A stretch of DNA of 64,000 bases from Bianquea renquensis (GTDB lineage: Bacteria > Bacillota > Clostridia > Lachnospirales > Bianqueaceae): assembly GCF_014384895.1 (NCBI RefSeq), contig NZ_JACRSQ010000018.1, forward strand, positions 15,453-79,452. Reading direction: 5' to 3'. Position numbers and translations under genes: made by a program. Below are positions 1-8,292 of the stretch, piece by piece; position 1 is the stretch's first letter, and every line of letters starts with the position of its first letter. Under the pieces are notes generated by a model, which did no database searches, had not been told where the DNA came from, and saw nothing but the letters and a program-made list of their open reading frames with translations.

Positions 1-182
1 GCAATATTGTAGCGGCAGGCCCACTGGGCTATGCGCCACTCTGGAAGCGTAGGCGCCCCTTGTGCCTCCGCTGGCCTCAGCACCCCGACAGACCGCACTG
101 GATATCCCGGCGCCAGCACGGTAAACCCCATTGCAAACTCTGTATCCCGCAAAACAGCGATTTCTTTGTTTGTCCCGATCAT
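1..182 (-). CDS. Hypothetical protein, N-terminal fragment cut by window edge
   Basis: An open minus-strand frame enters the window from the left and shows about 60 N-terminal residues starting MIGTNKEIAVLRD. I do not recognise a family; the visible part has no catalytic motif. The ATG at 182 follows an AGAGGA-type ribosome site by about 8 bases. The frame stays open upstream to a GTG at 260, which would add a hydrophobic leader (VIKIAGLLVLGLLLAG) resembling a signal peptide, so the true start could be there. It lies downstream of the rhamnoside transporter operon and is separated from it by a terminator, so it is probably expressed apart from it. Confidence 0.5.
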   Translation of the reverse strand, partial: MIGTNKEIAVLRDTEFAMGFTVLAPGYPVRSVGVLRPAEAQGAPTLPEWRIAQWACRYNI

Positions 183-315
183 CTCATTCGTCCTCTTCTC
201 TTTAACTTGACTACCGGCCAGCAGGAGTCCTAGCACCAGCAGGCCGGCTATTTTGATCACCTCCGCCCTGGCGGGACAGTGTCCTGCCTCGTCCGCTCCA
301 AACGCTTGCCCTCTT

Positions 316-354
316 GAAAAAAAGAAGACTGCTGCATACTGGTGCGCAGCAGTC
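316..354 (-). terminator. Rho-independent terminator of the rhamnoside operon
   Basis: A perfect 9-bp stem (GACTGCTGC at 327-335, GCAGCAGTC at 346-354) is followed, reading the minus strand, by a T-run (317-323). It sits just past the stop of the solute-binding lipoprotein gene and should end that operon. Confidence 0.85.
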
Positions 355-369
355 TCAGAGAGCTCTCCA

Positions 370-2088
370 TTATTTCATCTGATCATAGGCTTGTTGATAA
401 ATTTCCAAGAAGCGTGCCAGTCCAACGCTCTCAAGCTCTGCCAGATACGCCTCCCAATTGTCATCGATATTTGCTTCTCCCAGGATGAAGCGCATAGACC
501 AGCTATTGGTCGTCTCTGTGATCAGCGTCGACAGATCTGACAATTCTGCCGACAGATCCGACGAGATAACAAGGTTCACGGGAAGGAGCATTTTGCTGTC
601 CGGGAGATAGGGCAAATATAAATCCTCCGTCCACGTATTTAAATCCAAATTGTAGTGAGCGGCATCTGGGTCATGGTCAAATAATTCCTCAAACCAGCTA
701 TTTTTTACAGAATCACCGCGCAGGTATATTGCCATAGGCCATACGGCGTTGGGAGAGATTTTATCCGGATCATAGGCGCTGCCAGAATTGACCTGATGGT
801 ATTTAGCCGGTTGTCCGTCCGCCGTGACCGCACCGGCTTCCGCCAGCGTCCAATCTTTATTTTCTTCTCCGACACAGGCACGGATGGCGACTTCCTCCTC
901 AAAGAGTCCATCGATAATTCGTATGCAGACTTCCGGGTACTCTGTTTTTCCCGATATCAGGACGCCGCCGTTGCTGATCGTGTTGATTTTGGTGGCATAT
1001 TGCTTTCCGTCAGGCCCTTTCAACGGGGGAATCATGACAAAGTCATCCGCGTACATCTCAGCCGCTGTATAGGCCGCGTGGGACGGCATAAATCCAACAA
1101 TGTTGGGCTCTTGTCCCGCCACAGTGCGATAGGTGGACATGTCGCTCATGGTAAAGGTTTCCGGCGCGATGAGACCTTCGCTGTACAATTTGTTGATCCA
1201 TTTTAAGCCTTCTTTATAGCCGTCCTGCGTATAAGCGGGATACACGTTACCACTGGCATTGACAAACAGATTGGTTCCATCCTCATTATACTCAAAGGCA
1301 TCCATCAGATACACCAGGGGTTTCCATGCCACCCAGGAGATATTTCCTATAAGCGGGATCTCATCCTTCTGTCCATTTCCATTGGGGTCGTCGTTTTTAA
1401 ACGCCAACAGCGTCTGATAAAACTCCTCCGTCGTCTCAGGAATTGGCAGATTCAGTGTGTCCAACCAGGGCTTATACACAAACATTTTATTCCAGACCAT
1501 ATCCCTTGGATTGGTGGACTCATAATTGATCGCATAGGTCCTGTCTCCAGAAAACGTTACGGCATCCTTGATCTCGGGGTTTTCATCCCACCATTTCTTG
1601 ATACGAGGCGCGTTCTTTTCCACTAATTCTGTGATTTCCAGGATCGTCCCTTGCTCCCCATACAGCTGTTGCTGCTCTGGCGTAAAGTTATTGGAGAGCA
1701 GAATGTCCGGCATCTCCCCGGAGGACATGAGGGTACTTAGGGATGTGGTGATATCCGCCGCGGAGGGGGCCATAATGAAATCTAGTTTTACATTGGTGTA
1801 TTCTTCATACCAGGCCGTAAATTTATTATCTTCAGATTTGTAGGAATCGACTTTCTTCTCCGGCGTGGGATGGGTGAAAACCGAGATTTCTACCCGTTCT
1901 TTTACAATGGGAAAGGTACCTGCCTCTGTCAAGTTTGTGTTGACATCCTCTCCAGATGCGCTGGTGCTGTCTGTGCTTGTGCCAGAACCAGAGCTCGTAT
2001 TGTTGCTGTCGTTTCCCGCCTTGGAGCAGGCAGACAGAACCGATGCTGCCAAAATTGCCGCCAACATAACACACAAGAACTTTTTCAT
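370..2088 (-). CDS. Extracellular sugar-binding lipoprotein of ABC transporter (LplA-like)
   Basis: A 572-residue solute-binding lipoprotein that captures a sugar outside the membrane and hands it to the two permeases encoded upstream. The N-terminus has a lysine-starting signal peptide and a lipobox ending LSAC at about residues 18-21, then a Ser/Thr/Gly-rich linker, as expected for Gram-positive lipoproteins. Length and permease context match the LplA/YtcQ-type family of extracellular solute-binding proteins, which is larger than the usual 400-450 residues. The start ATG follows GGAGG. It is the last gene of lacI-GH78-permease-permease-lipoprotein. No ATPase is encoded here; such systems often share a housekeeping MsmX-type ATPase (inference). 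The substrate is probably a rhamnose-containing oligosaccharide, judged only from context. Confidence 0.88.
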   Translation of the reverse strand: MKKFLCVMLAAILAASVLSACSKAGNDSNNTSSGSGTSTDSTSASGEDVNTNLTEAGTFPIVKERVEISVFTHPTPEKKVDSYKSEDNKFTAWYEEYTNVKLDFIMAPSAADITTSLSTLMSSGEMPDILLSNNFTPEQQQLYGEQGTILEITELVEKNAPRIKKWWDENPEIKDAVTFSGDRTYAINYESTNPRDMVWNKMFVYKPWLDTLNLPIPETTEEFYQTLLAFKNDDPNGNGQKDEIPLIGNISWVAWKPLVYLMDAFEYNEDGTNLFVNASGNVYPAYTQDGYKEGLKWINKLYSEGLIAPETFTMSDMSTYRTVAGQEPNIVGFMPSHAAYTAAEMYADDFVMIPPLKGPDGKQYATKINTISNGGVLISGKTEYPEVCIRIIDGLFEEEVAIRACVGEENKDWTLAEAGAVTADGQPAKYHQVNSGSAYDPDKISPNAVWPMAIYLRGDSVKNSWFEELFDHDPDAAHYNLDLNTWTEDLYLPYLPDSKMLLPVNLVISSDLSAELSDLSTLITETTNSWSMRFILGEANIDDNWEAYLAELESVGLARFLEIYQQAYDQMK

Positions 2089-2170
2089 ATTGTGAGCCTC
2101 CTTTTAATGTGTGGTAGTGTCAACTGACACCCCGTATTGAAACCCTGTTAATAGGGAATCATTCTCTCTC

Positions 2171-3088
2171 CTACCCCTTTAACGACCCGACCATGATCCC
2201 CTGGACAAAATACTTCTGAATAAAGGGATACAGGATGACAAGCGGAAGACTCGCCACCACGATCACCGAGTACTTGACCAAATCGATCATCTTAATGCGC
2301 AGGGACATGGCTTCCGGATCAGACGCCAGCATATCCATACTCGCATTATTCATAATCAGAATGTTGCGGAGCACCATCTGTAAGGGGTACAGATCCGTAT
2401 CCCGCAGATACAGCAGGGCGTTAAAGTAGCTGTTCCAGTGGCCGACGGCATAGTACAGCACCAGCACAGCCATGATGGGGACAGATAAGGGGATGAGAAT
2501 CTTAACCAAGTATCGGAAATCACTGCAACCATCGATGATCGCTGCCTCCCGGATATCCCCCGGAACACTGTTCATAAAATACGTGCGCATTAAAATCATA
2601 TTCCAAACGCTGATGGCACCCGGCAAGATCATGGACCAGACAGTATTAATCATTCCCAGCTTATAGATCAACAGATATGTTGGGATCATGCCGCCCGAAA
2701 AGAACATGGTAAACGAGAAGAGTAACATAAACCAGCGCCGGCCAGGCAGGGTTTTGATGGACAGCGGATACGCGCACAGCGTTGTGACCACCATATTGAT
2801 GGCCGTTCCAACAATCATATAAAAGAAGGAATTGCGGAATCCGCTGACAATGGATTTATCCTGAAAGACCGCCTGATATCCCTCCAGAGAGAAGTCCACA
2901 GGCAGGAGCCAAACCTTCCCTCCCGTGACCGCCTCCGGAGAGCTCAGCGAATTGCTGACAACGATCAGCAGAGGATACCCAACGATGATAAAAATGAGGA
3001 GCAAAAATAAATAGTTAAAGGCGTATAGCACTCGATCCTTCGCAATATCGCGCTGCTTCCGTCTCTTGATTGGATTGCCGGTTCTCAT
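2171..3088 (-). CDS. Carbohydrate ABC transporter permease (LplC/YtcP-like)
   Basis: A 305-residue integral membrane permease with about six hydrophobic segments and the cytoplasmic EAA-type loop (EAAIIDGCSDFRYLVKI, about residues 195-211) that docks the ATPase. It is of the MalG/YtcP type that pairs with LplB-like permeases. The ATG at 3088 follows AGGAGGGGAG. It begins 12 bases after the stop of the partner permease, so the two are translated from one message. The 82-bp gap to the lipoprotein gene contains a short palindrome (GTGTCA-AC-TGACAC, 2117-2130) of unknown role. Confidence 0.9.
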   Translation of the reverse strand: MRTGNPIKRRKQRDIAKDRVLYAFNYLFLLLIFIIVGYPLLIVVSNSLSSPEAVTGGKVWLLPVDFSLEGYQAVFQDKSIVSGFRNSFFYMIVGTAINMVVTTLCAYPLSIKTLPGRRWFMLLFSFTMFFSGGMIPTYLLIYKLGMINTVWSMILPGAISVWNMILMRTYFMNSVPGDIREAAIIDGCSDFRYLVKILIPLSVPIMAVLVLYYAVGHWNSYFNALLYLRDTDLYPLQMVLRNILIMNNASMDMLASDPEAMSLRIKMIDLVKYSVIVVASLPLVILYPFIQKYFVQGIMVGSLKG

Positions 3089-3100
3089 AGTTCTCCCCTC

Positions 3101-4060
3101 CTACCAAAGGCTATTTTCGGACACCCTCGCCGCAATGCCGTTCACCACAAGGAGCAAAATAAATCCAATGACAGATTTAAACAGTCCGATGGCCGTCGCA
3201 TACCCTTGATCTGGAATCGTAGCCGTCATTCCGACTTTATAGACATAGGTATCAATGACCTCGGAATAAATGGTGTTTCCGTTATTCTGAAGAAGCAGAA
3301 TCTTCTCAAAGCCTGTGTTGAGGATTCCGCCCATGGACATGATGAGCATAATCGTCGCCGTCGGAAGCAACGCTGGAAAGTCAATGTGCAGAATCCTCTG
3401 AAACCGGCTTGCACCATCGATGATCGCGGCTTCGTGGAGTTCCGGCGACACGGAGGCGAGGATGGATATATACAGAATGGAGGAAAAGCCCATCCCCTGC
3501 CATATGCCCGACCAAACCATAATATGGGGAAAGGATTTTGCATTCAGAAAGATGTCCGTCAATTGTCCCCTGCTCCTGCTGATGAGCTGCCCTAAAAAGC
3601 CAATTCGCGGGTTGAAGAACTGAAACAGCATTCCACACAGCACCACTGTGGATATAAAGTAGGGGAGGTATGTCAACATCTGCACCGATTTTTTAAAGTA
3701 CCGATTCCGAACACAGTTCAGCGACAGCGCCAGAATAATTGGCATAGGGAATCCGGCGACTAGGGAGTACACGCTGATCACCAGTGTGTTTTGAATAAGA
3801 TTCCAGAATCGAGGATATCGGACAAACCGGATAAAATTTTGGAGCCCGACCCACTCACTGTCCCAGATTCCCAGATTGAAGTTGTAATTTTTAAAGGCGA
3901 TGACGGCTCCCACCATAGGTGCGTAGGCAAACACCAGGATAAAAGCTAGCGGCACCAGTAGCATAATAAAAAGCTGATAGTGGAGCTTGAGCCTGACGCG
4001 TAGCTTCCGTTTTGCTCCATTTCCCACAGATATGGCTTGAGGCGAAACAGCTGTTTTCAC
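3101..4060 (-). CDS. Carbohydrate ABC transporter permease (LplB-like)
   Basis: A 319-residue permease with a basic N-terminal tail, about six membrane segments and an EAA loop (EAAIIDGASRFQRILHIDFP). It is the MalF-side partner of the following permease. The start is GTG at 4060, seven bases after a strong GGAGG; no ATG fits that site. The gene starts 12 bases after the rhamnosidase stop, so hydrolase and uptake genes are co-transcribed. Family placement is firm; substrate specificity is inferred from the adjoining GH78 gene. Confidence 0.9.
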   Translation of the reverse strand: MKTAVSPQAISVGNGAKRKLRVRLKLHYQLFIMLLVPLAFILVFAYAPMVGAVIAFKNYNFNLGIWDSEWVGLQNFIRFVRYPRFWNLIQNTLVISVYSLVAGFPMPIILALSLNCVRNRYFKKSVQMLTYLPYFISTVVLCGMLFQFFNPRIGFLGQLISRSRGQLTDIFLNAKSFPHIMVWSGIWQGMGFSSILYISILASVSPELHEAAIIDGASRFQRILHIDFPALLPTATIMLIMSMGGILNTGFEKILLLQNNGNTIYSEVIDTYVYKVGMTATIPDQGYATAIGLFKSVIGFILLLVVNGIAARVSENSLW

Positions 4061-4072
4061 ACGGATACCTCC

Positions 4073-6409
4073 TCATAATCTCTCTGACATTGGAAAGTCA
4101 AAGCGTAGATGCAATTCCTCTGTGACAGTATCATAGTCTTGCTCTGGCAGTGTAACATGGACCGGCATCTTGCGGGGAAACTCATACCAGAACTCCGCTC
4201 TGCGCAACATTCCCTCCAGTACAATTCTGCGACGGGCATATATGGGACCCTGCACGGTGCAAATCGTAGCTTCCATATCACCGAGATCAAATTCGCAGGG
4301 CGCGATCAAAATGGACTTAAACCCTGGCGCACCTGGGCGGACGCCGAATGAGCACCGGATAAACTCAATGACAGGCAAACCGCTCCAGCCATGGCATTCG
4401 CTTCGCTGCGTCACCGGATCCTCTGGCCAGGTTGTCACATGATAGGCCAGAAGATCCCTCCAGCTTTGCCATATAGGGCCTGAATAGGGATAGACACCCG
4501 CCTTTTCAAACGCGCGAAATAGATAGTAGGTCATGGAGTAGGAGCAGGATAAGAGTTTAGGATTGCGGATACATGCCAGCATGATATCCTTTGCCCGCTC
4601 CCCTTCCACACACTCGGACAAAACTGCCCAGAGCTGCCCATGCTGGCTGAATTGCGTGTCGCCAGGTTTTGTCCTGTACAGACCCGTAACCGGATCCACA
4701 GCCTGCCGGTTGATCGCCCGCACAAGCTGGCGATGACGGTTTTTCAAGTGTGATGCCAGATCCGGGAACTCCAATGCCTCACAGATGTGGGCAGCCGTCA
4801 GAAGCCCATAGGCGTAAAGTTGGCTATAAATGAAACAATAGGGTTCGCCCTCGCCTGTCGGACTCCCGCGGTTCTCCGTCCAACCGTCAACCCAGTCGAT
4901 GAATTCCCAGTATCCTGGGTGTTGAACCAATCCCGTCCTCTCACATAGACGCTCACGGAAGTATTGTAAGATGCCCAAGACCGTCGGCAGATAGTGTTCC
5001 AGGACGCCCTTATCTCCATAGCGGTCATAATGGCGCCACAGAAGATCAATATAGTAGATGGAAAATGCCGGTATAATCTGGACAAAGGAAGCCGGATAGT
5101 TGCAGGTCACCATCCCGTCCGGCCGCTGAGACGAATGGAAATCCAACAGCGCTCTTCTTGTCAGGCGGTCATCTCGGGATAGGCAGCCGGCGATTTCGGA
5201 TTCAATGAGTGTATCCATCAAATACTGCATTTGCTCATAATACGGGCAATCCTCATAGGTCTCATGCATACACCGCTCCAGCGTTCGAACGCTGACGTCC
5301 CACATCGCCTGGATCTGCGGCTGAGTGGCCTGGAATCTCGTCTCGATCGCCAGAGGATACCCTGTCATGCGAAACAAGACCTGTTTTAGAAAAAGCGGCT
5401 GGTCCTGTGTATAAATGGCAATTCTCAGATAGCGGAAGGTGCGAAAGAAAAATGGCTCATACCACTGGCCTCCATCTCCTTTCCAGTATACATCGGTCTC
5501 CCCGTACAAATCCCCATGGAGGAAATCCGTTCGATCTCCTTTCCGGATCTCTCCAGTCGTAGGGTCTTTATACCCATAGCATTCACTGTACAACAGCTGG
5601 ACCCGGCTATGGCGTCCTCCCTCCATCTGGAGCTGCACATAGCTTGTCACCAGCTCTCCCATATCCAATATAACCTGACAGTCTGTATGAGGTGCAATCG
5701 CCACGCCTCTGCCCTCTGACAGTGGGGTAAAATCCATTTGACCTCCAGGGGATCTCCAGGCAATGGGAGTGATGGATTTTTCATAGAGCTGAGGCAAAGG
5801 CCTTTTGGTCAGCTGCCAGCCGCTCACGACACCGTAGGGAGTTACCCCGTCTCCGGCGCCAACACAAATTGCCCTTTGCCAACGGTTATCCTTGAAATCC
5901 CGCTGCTCCCAGCCCGTCAAACTCTTTCTGCCATCTACCTCCTCCATATCGCCTGCATATCGGCTCTTGATGGAGTGCACAAAAGTATAGGCTGGATCCA
6001 GGCTTGTTTTCCAGCTTTCATCTGTATCAAAGCCGGCTTCCGATTCCCCTTGGAGAAAAAATCCCCCTCGGCTGTTGTTCACCAGAGACACAGGGCCTGT
6101 CTCAAAGGTAACGGCTTTTCGATCGTCGGGAGGAAACCGCAGAACATATGCCGCTATGACATTTTCTCCTGGTATGAGATATTGGCTGATATCAAACGTT
6201 TCATAAAATTGGCGATAGGGGTCTCCTTTTAACGGGCCATTGCCCACATAGCTGCCATTGACGTAGAGTTTGTACCGACTGTCTGCTGACACGAAGATTC
6301 TAGCGATCTTAGGCGGCTGGTCCATCTGTACGCGCTTTCGAAACATAAGAGCCGCCTTCTTATGGAGATCCACCTCAGGGTGATAAATCCATTTTGCTCT
6401 CCAAATCAT
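4073..6409 (-). CDS. Alpha-L-rhamnosidase, GH78 family
   Basis: About 778 residues. The N-terminal third is a beta-sandwich substrate-binding region (KWIYHPEVDLHKKAALMFRK, then VSADSRYKLYVNGSYVG). The middle is the alpha/alpha-barrel catalytic region with YEDCPYYEQMQYLMDT and a WEFIDWVDGW motif. The end is the C-terminal domain with the HGWSGLPVIEF and GVRPGAPGF segments typical of GH78. There is no signal peptide, so it probably cleaves imported rhamnosides in the cytoplasm. I chose the ATG at 6409 (GGGAG seven bases upstream, MIWRAKWIYH start typical of the family) over the ATG at 6427. It is the first structural gene after lacI, and a 14-bp operator lies just upstream. Exact linkage specificity cannot be read from sequence. 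Confidence 0.85.
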   Translation of the reverse strand: MIWRAKWIYHPEVDLHKKAALMFRKRVQMDQPPKIARIFVSADSRYKLYVNGSYVGNGPLKGDPYRQFYETFDISQYLIPGENVIAAYVLRFPPDDRKAVTFETGPVSLVNNSRGGFFLQGESEAGFDTDESWKTSLDPAYTFVHSIKSRYAGDMEEVDGRKSLTGWEQRDFKDNRWQRAICVGAGDGVTPYGVVSGWQLTKRPLPQLYEKSITPIAWRSPGGQMDFTPLSEGRGVAIAPHTDCQVILDMGELVTSYVQLQMEGGRHSRVQLLYSECYGYKDPTTGEIRKGDRTDFLHGDLYGETDVYWKGDGGQWYEPFFFRTFRYLRIAIYTQDQPLFLKQVLFRMTGYPLAIETRFQATQPQIQAMWDVSVRTLERCMHETYEDCPYYEQMQYLMDTLIESEIAGCLSRDDRLTRRALLDFHSSQRPDGMVTCNYPASFVQIIPAFSIYYIDLLWRHYDRYGDKGVLEHYLPTVLGILQYFRERLCERTGLVQHPGYWEFIDWVDGWTENRGSPTGEGEPYCFIYSQLYAYGLLTAAHICEALEFPDLASHLKNRHRQLVRAINRQAVDPVTGLYRTKPGDTQFSQHGQLWAVLSECVEGERAKDIMLACIRNPKLLSCSYSMTYYLFRAFEKAGVYPYSGPIWQSWRDLLAYHVTTWPEDPVTQRSECHGWSGLPVIEFIRCSFGVRPGAPGFKSILIAPCEFDLGDMEATICTVQGPIYARRRIVLEGMLRRAEFWYEFPRKMPVHVTLPEQDYDTVTEELHLRFDFPMSERL

Positions 6410-6446
6410 AGCATCGCTCCCATCCACCTTTTCCTGTCGCGCAAAA

Positions 6447-6460
6447 TGTTATCGCTAACA
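6447..6460. promoter_or_regulatory. LacI-type operator between lacI and the rhamnosidase gene
   Basis: The sequence TGTTATCGCTAACA is a near-perfect palindrome extended by A4/T4 on both sides. It lies in the 67-bp gap between lacI and the rhamnosidase gene. The identical 14-mer sits over the start point of the lacI promoter, which argues that both bind the encoded LacI protein. Confidence 0.75.
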
Positions 6461-6493
6461 TTTTAGACAAAATTAAATCCTTTCCTGCATGTA

Positions 6494-7555
6494 TCATCGC
6501 GCTTTCACGGATCCTCGTTTTAAAACTTCTGGCGTTATGACTGCCTTTCTCGCTGTCCCCGTATCCGTCAGGCAGTCGTGGAGAACGCTGAAACAGGCTC
6601 TGCCTACTGCATAGGGCCGTATGGAAACGGTGGTCAATCCCGGCTCGGTAATTTCCCCCACATAGCTGCCGTCGTGACCTATGATTGATATATCCTCCGG
6701 AACTCGCAGTCCCTCCGTGATAGCGGCATTGATAGCGCCAACGGCGATCATATCGTTGGCACAGCTAATGGCACTCGGAAGCTTTCCCGCAGAATGGATG
6801 AACTCTTTCATAGCATGAAAACCGCCTTCCACCGTATCCACACACTTCACAATCCATTCTTCCCTCACTGTCTTCCCACAAGCCCTCATTCCATCTAAAA
6901 ATCCCTGATACCGCTCACCCCATATTCCTGTATCCGTAACCACATGGGAGATATATCCAATCTCTTCATGATTATATGTATGCAAGTATTCAACAGCCAT
7001 CTGGCCGCCCAGCCGGTAATCTATATTGACAAGTCCGCTGACATAGTCCATATGGTGGTCCCCTAGCGTAATGACGGGAATGGGCTTTTGTTTTGCCGCA
7101 ATCTTTTCAAATTCATGATCGAAGGCCTGCATCTGCTCAACTGTATGAAAGATCGTCGTATTGTCATCTTTGCTGTCTCGAAACTCCACGGACAGAATAA
7201 TCATGCCGTCCACACATTTATTGTACAGCGTATTGATACTTTTCAGCGTGCTGTCCAGATCGGTGGCAGCCGACATGATGATGTCATAGCCATGCTTCTC
7301 CGCTTCCTGGATGATTGCCGATAAAAAAATGCTATAGAGTGGGTTCTCGATATGGGTTAAAAGAACACCGATGGTATGAGTTTGATTGGTAACCAAACTT
7401 CGCGCCAGCAAATTTGGTTGGTAGCCCAGCGTCTCCGTCGCCTCCAACACCTTTTGCCTCGTCTTGTCTGACACTGCGCTGGAGCCATTCACAACACGGG
7501 ATACGGTCATGGTGGAGACGCCTGCTAATCTTGCCACATCATCAATGGTTGCCAT
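6494..7555 (-). CDS. LacI-family transcriptional repressor of the rhamnoside operon
   Basis: A 353-residue regulator. The N-terminal helix-turn-helix and hinge (MATIDDVARLAGVSTMTVSRVVNG, then SDKTRQKVLEATETLGYQPN) is the classic LacI DNA-binding domain. It is followed by a periplasmic-binding-protein-like sensor (NQTHTIGVLLTHIENP through the C-terminus). It is the first gene of the operon and has a consensus promoter with an operator at the start point, so it probably represses itself and the downstream rhamnosidase/transport genes until a sugar effector binds. The effector is unknown. Confidence 0.9.
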   Translation of the reverse strand: MATIDDVARLAGVSTMTVSRVVNGSSAVSDKTRQKVLEATETLGYQPNLLARSLVTNQTHTIGVLLTHIENPLYSIFLSAIIQEAEKHGYDIIMSAATDLDSTLKSINTLYNKCVDGMIILSVEFRDSKDDNTTIFHTVEQMQAFDHEFEKIAAKQKPIPVITLGDHHMDYVSGLVNIDYRLGGQMAVEYLHTYNHEEIGYISHVVTDTGIWGERYQGFLDGMRACGKTVREEWIVKCVDTVEGGFHAMKEFIHSAGKLPSAISCANDMIAVGAINAAITEGLRVPEDISIIGHDGSYVGEITEPGLTTVSIRPYAVGRACFSVLHDCLTDTGTARKAVITPEVLKRGSVKAR

Positions 7556-7619
7556 CTTGGATCCCTCTTTCTTGAATCTACTGGATTAAATAGACAAATC
7601 TTTTCTGTTCTTTCTTTTT

Positions 7620-7669
7620 TGTTATCGCTAACATGTATAGATCATATCACTCATTTTTATATTTGTCAA
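7620..7669 (-). promoter_or_regulatory. lacI promoter with overlapping operator
   Basis: Reading the minus strand: -35 TTGACA (7669-7664), a 17-bp spacer and -10 TATGAT (7646-7641). The 14-bp operator TGTTATCGCTAACA occupies 7620-7633, directly at and after the expected start point, where bound repressor would block initiation. Confidence 0.85.
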
Positions 7670-7891
7670 TAGATTTTCATAATTATTATTGACGGGCTGT
7701 GGGACCAGCGCTGTAATTGGTGCATAGGATGATTTGGAATGATACAGCGAGACATACTTATCTGAGGAGATTGTATATGTACACAAGTCTAGAACAGAGG
7801 ATGGCCCAATCCTATATCGGACTGTCTCCTTCTTTTAGAAGTATCTGTTTCAGGGCGCAAAATCCCCTTGTTTGGATTTTGAAAAGAGCTC

Positions 7892-8140
7892 CTAGTTTTG
7901 GATTTCATGATGTCGAAACCGATGGTCTATCATGAGGTTGAGTGTGATGAGTCCATCCTTTTGTAGGCGGCGCATACACAGATAATTCAATACATCCAGG
8001 ACTTTCGCCCATCAGTTTTTTCCCTTTAAAATCCTCTGGAGCTTCTGCCTTTAGGTCAGCCAAATAAAGGCAAGCTCCCTTTGGCACAGGTCCACAATAT
8101 GGTCAAGCGCCCTGACTCCCCGCATATTTGCATAAGAAAC
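7892..8140 (-). pseudogene. Decayed transposase fragment (IS1182-like)
   Basis: Minus-strand reading gives transposase-like pieces in different frames: CQRELAFIWLT, then (after stops and frameshifts) FKGKKLMGE and VLDVLNYLCMRRLQKDGLIT. These resemble consecutive stretches of IS1182-type DDE transposases (the region between the CR-DI-F-WL motif and the first catalytic Asp segment). In-frame stops and frame changes show it is dead, and both ends of the gene are missing. Family assignment is from memory of the family pattern and is tentative. The rest of 7670-8290 shows no convincing gene. Confidence 0.4.
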
Positions 8141-8272
8141 CATAATCTAGTTTGAGAATAGTTCCATTATAACATGGAACGGAGACAAGATGGTCATCGT
8201 TGGCCATCTATTTTCATTTTTAATGGGTAAATGTCAGAATGAATCACACCTGCCTCTGTGTAGAGCTATCGA

Positions 8273-8285
8273 TTTCCCGACAGCC
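8273..8285. repeat. Left 13-bp direct repeat flanking the tandem array
   Basis: TTTCCCGACAGCC occurs here, 8 bases before the first repeat unit, and again at 10341-10353 on the far side of the array in the same orientation. Confidence 0.6.
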
Positions 8286-8292
8286 TCGTTTT

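Noticed and set aside
253..540. 95-residue plus-strand frame near the left end
   Set aside because: It overlaps the terminator and the C-terminus of the lipoprotein gene and has no convincing ribosome site or family pattern.
2117..2130. Palindrome GTGTCA-AC-TGACAC between permease and lipoprotein genes as an operator
   Set aside because: Short, single copy, inside an operon and not related to the 14-bp LacI operator; kept only as a note.
7717..7935. 72-residue plus-strand frame after the lacI promoter
   Set aside because: No recognisable protein pattern; it overlaps the decayed transposase on the other strand.
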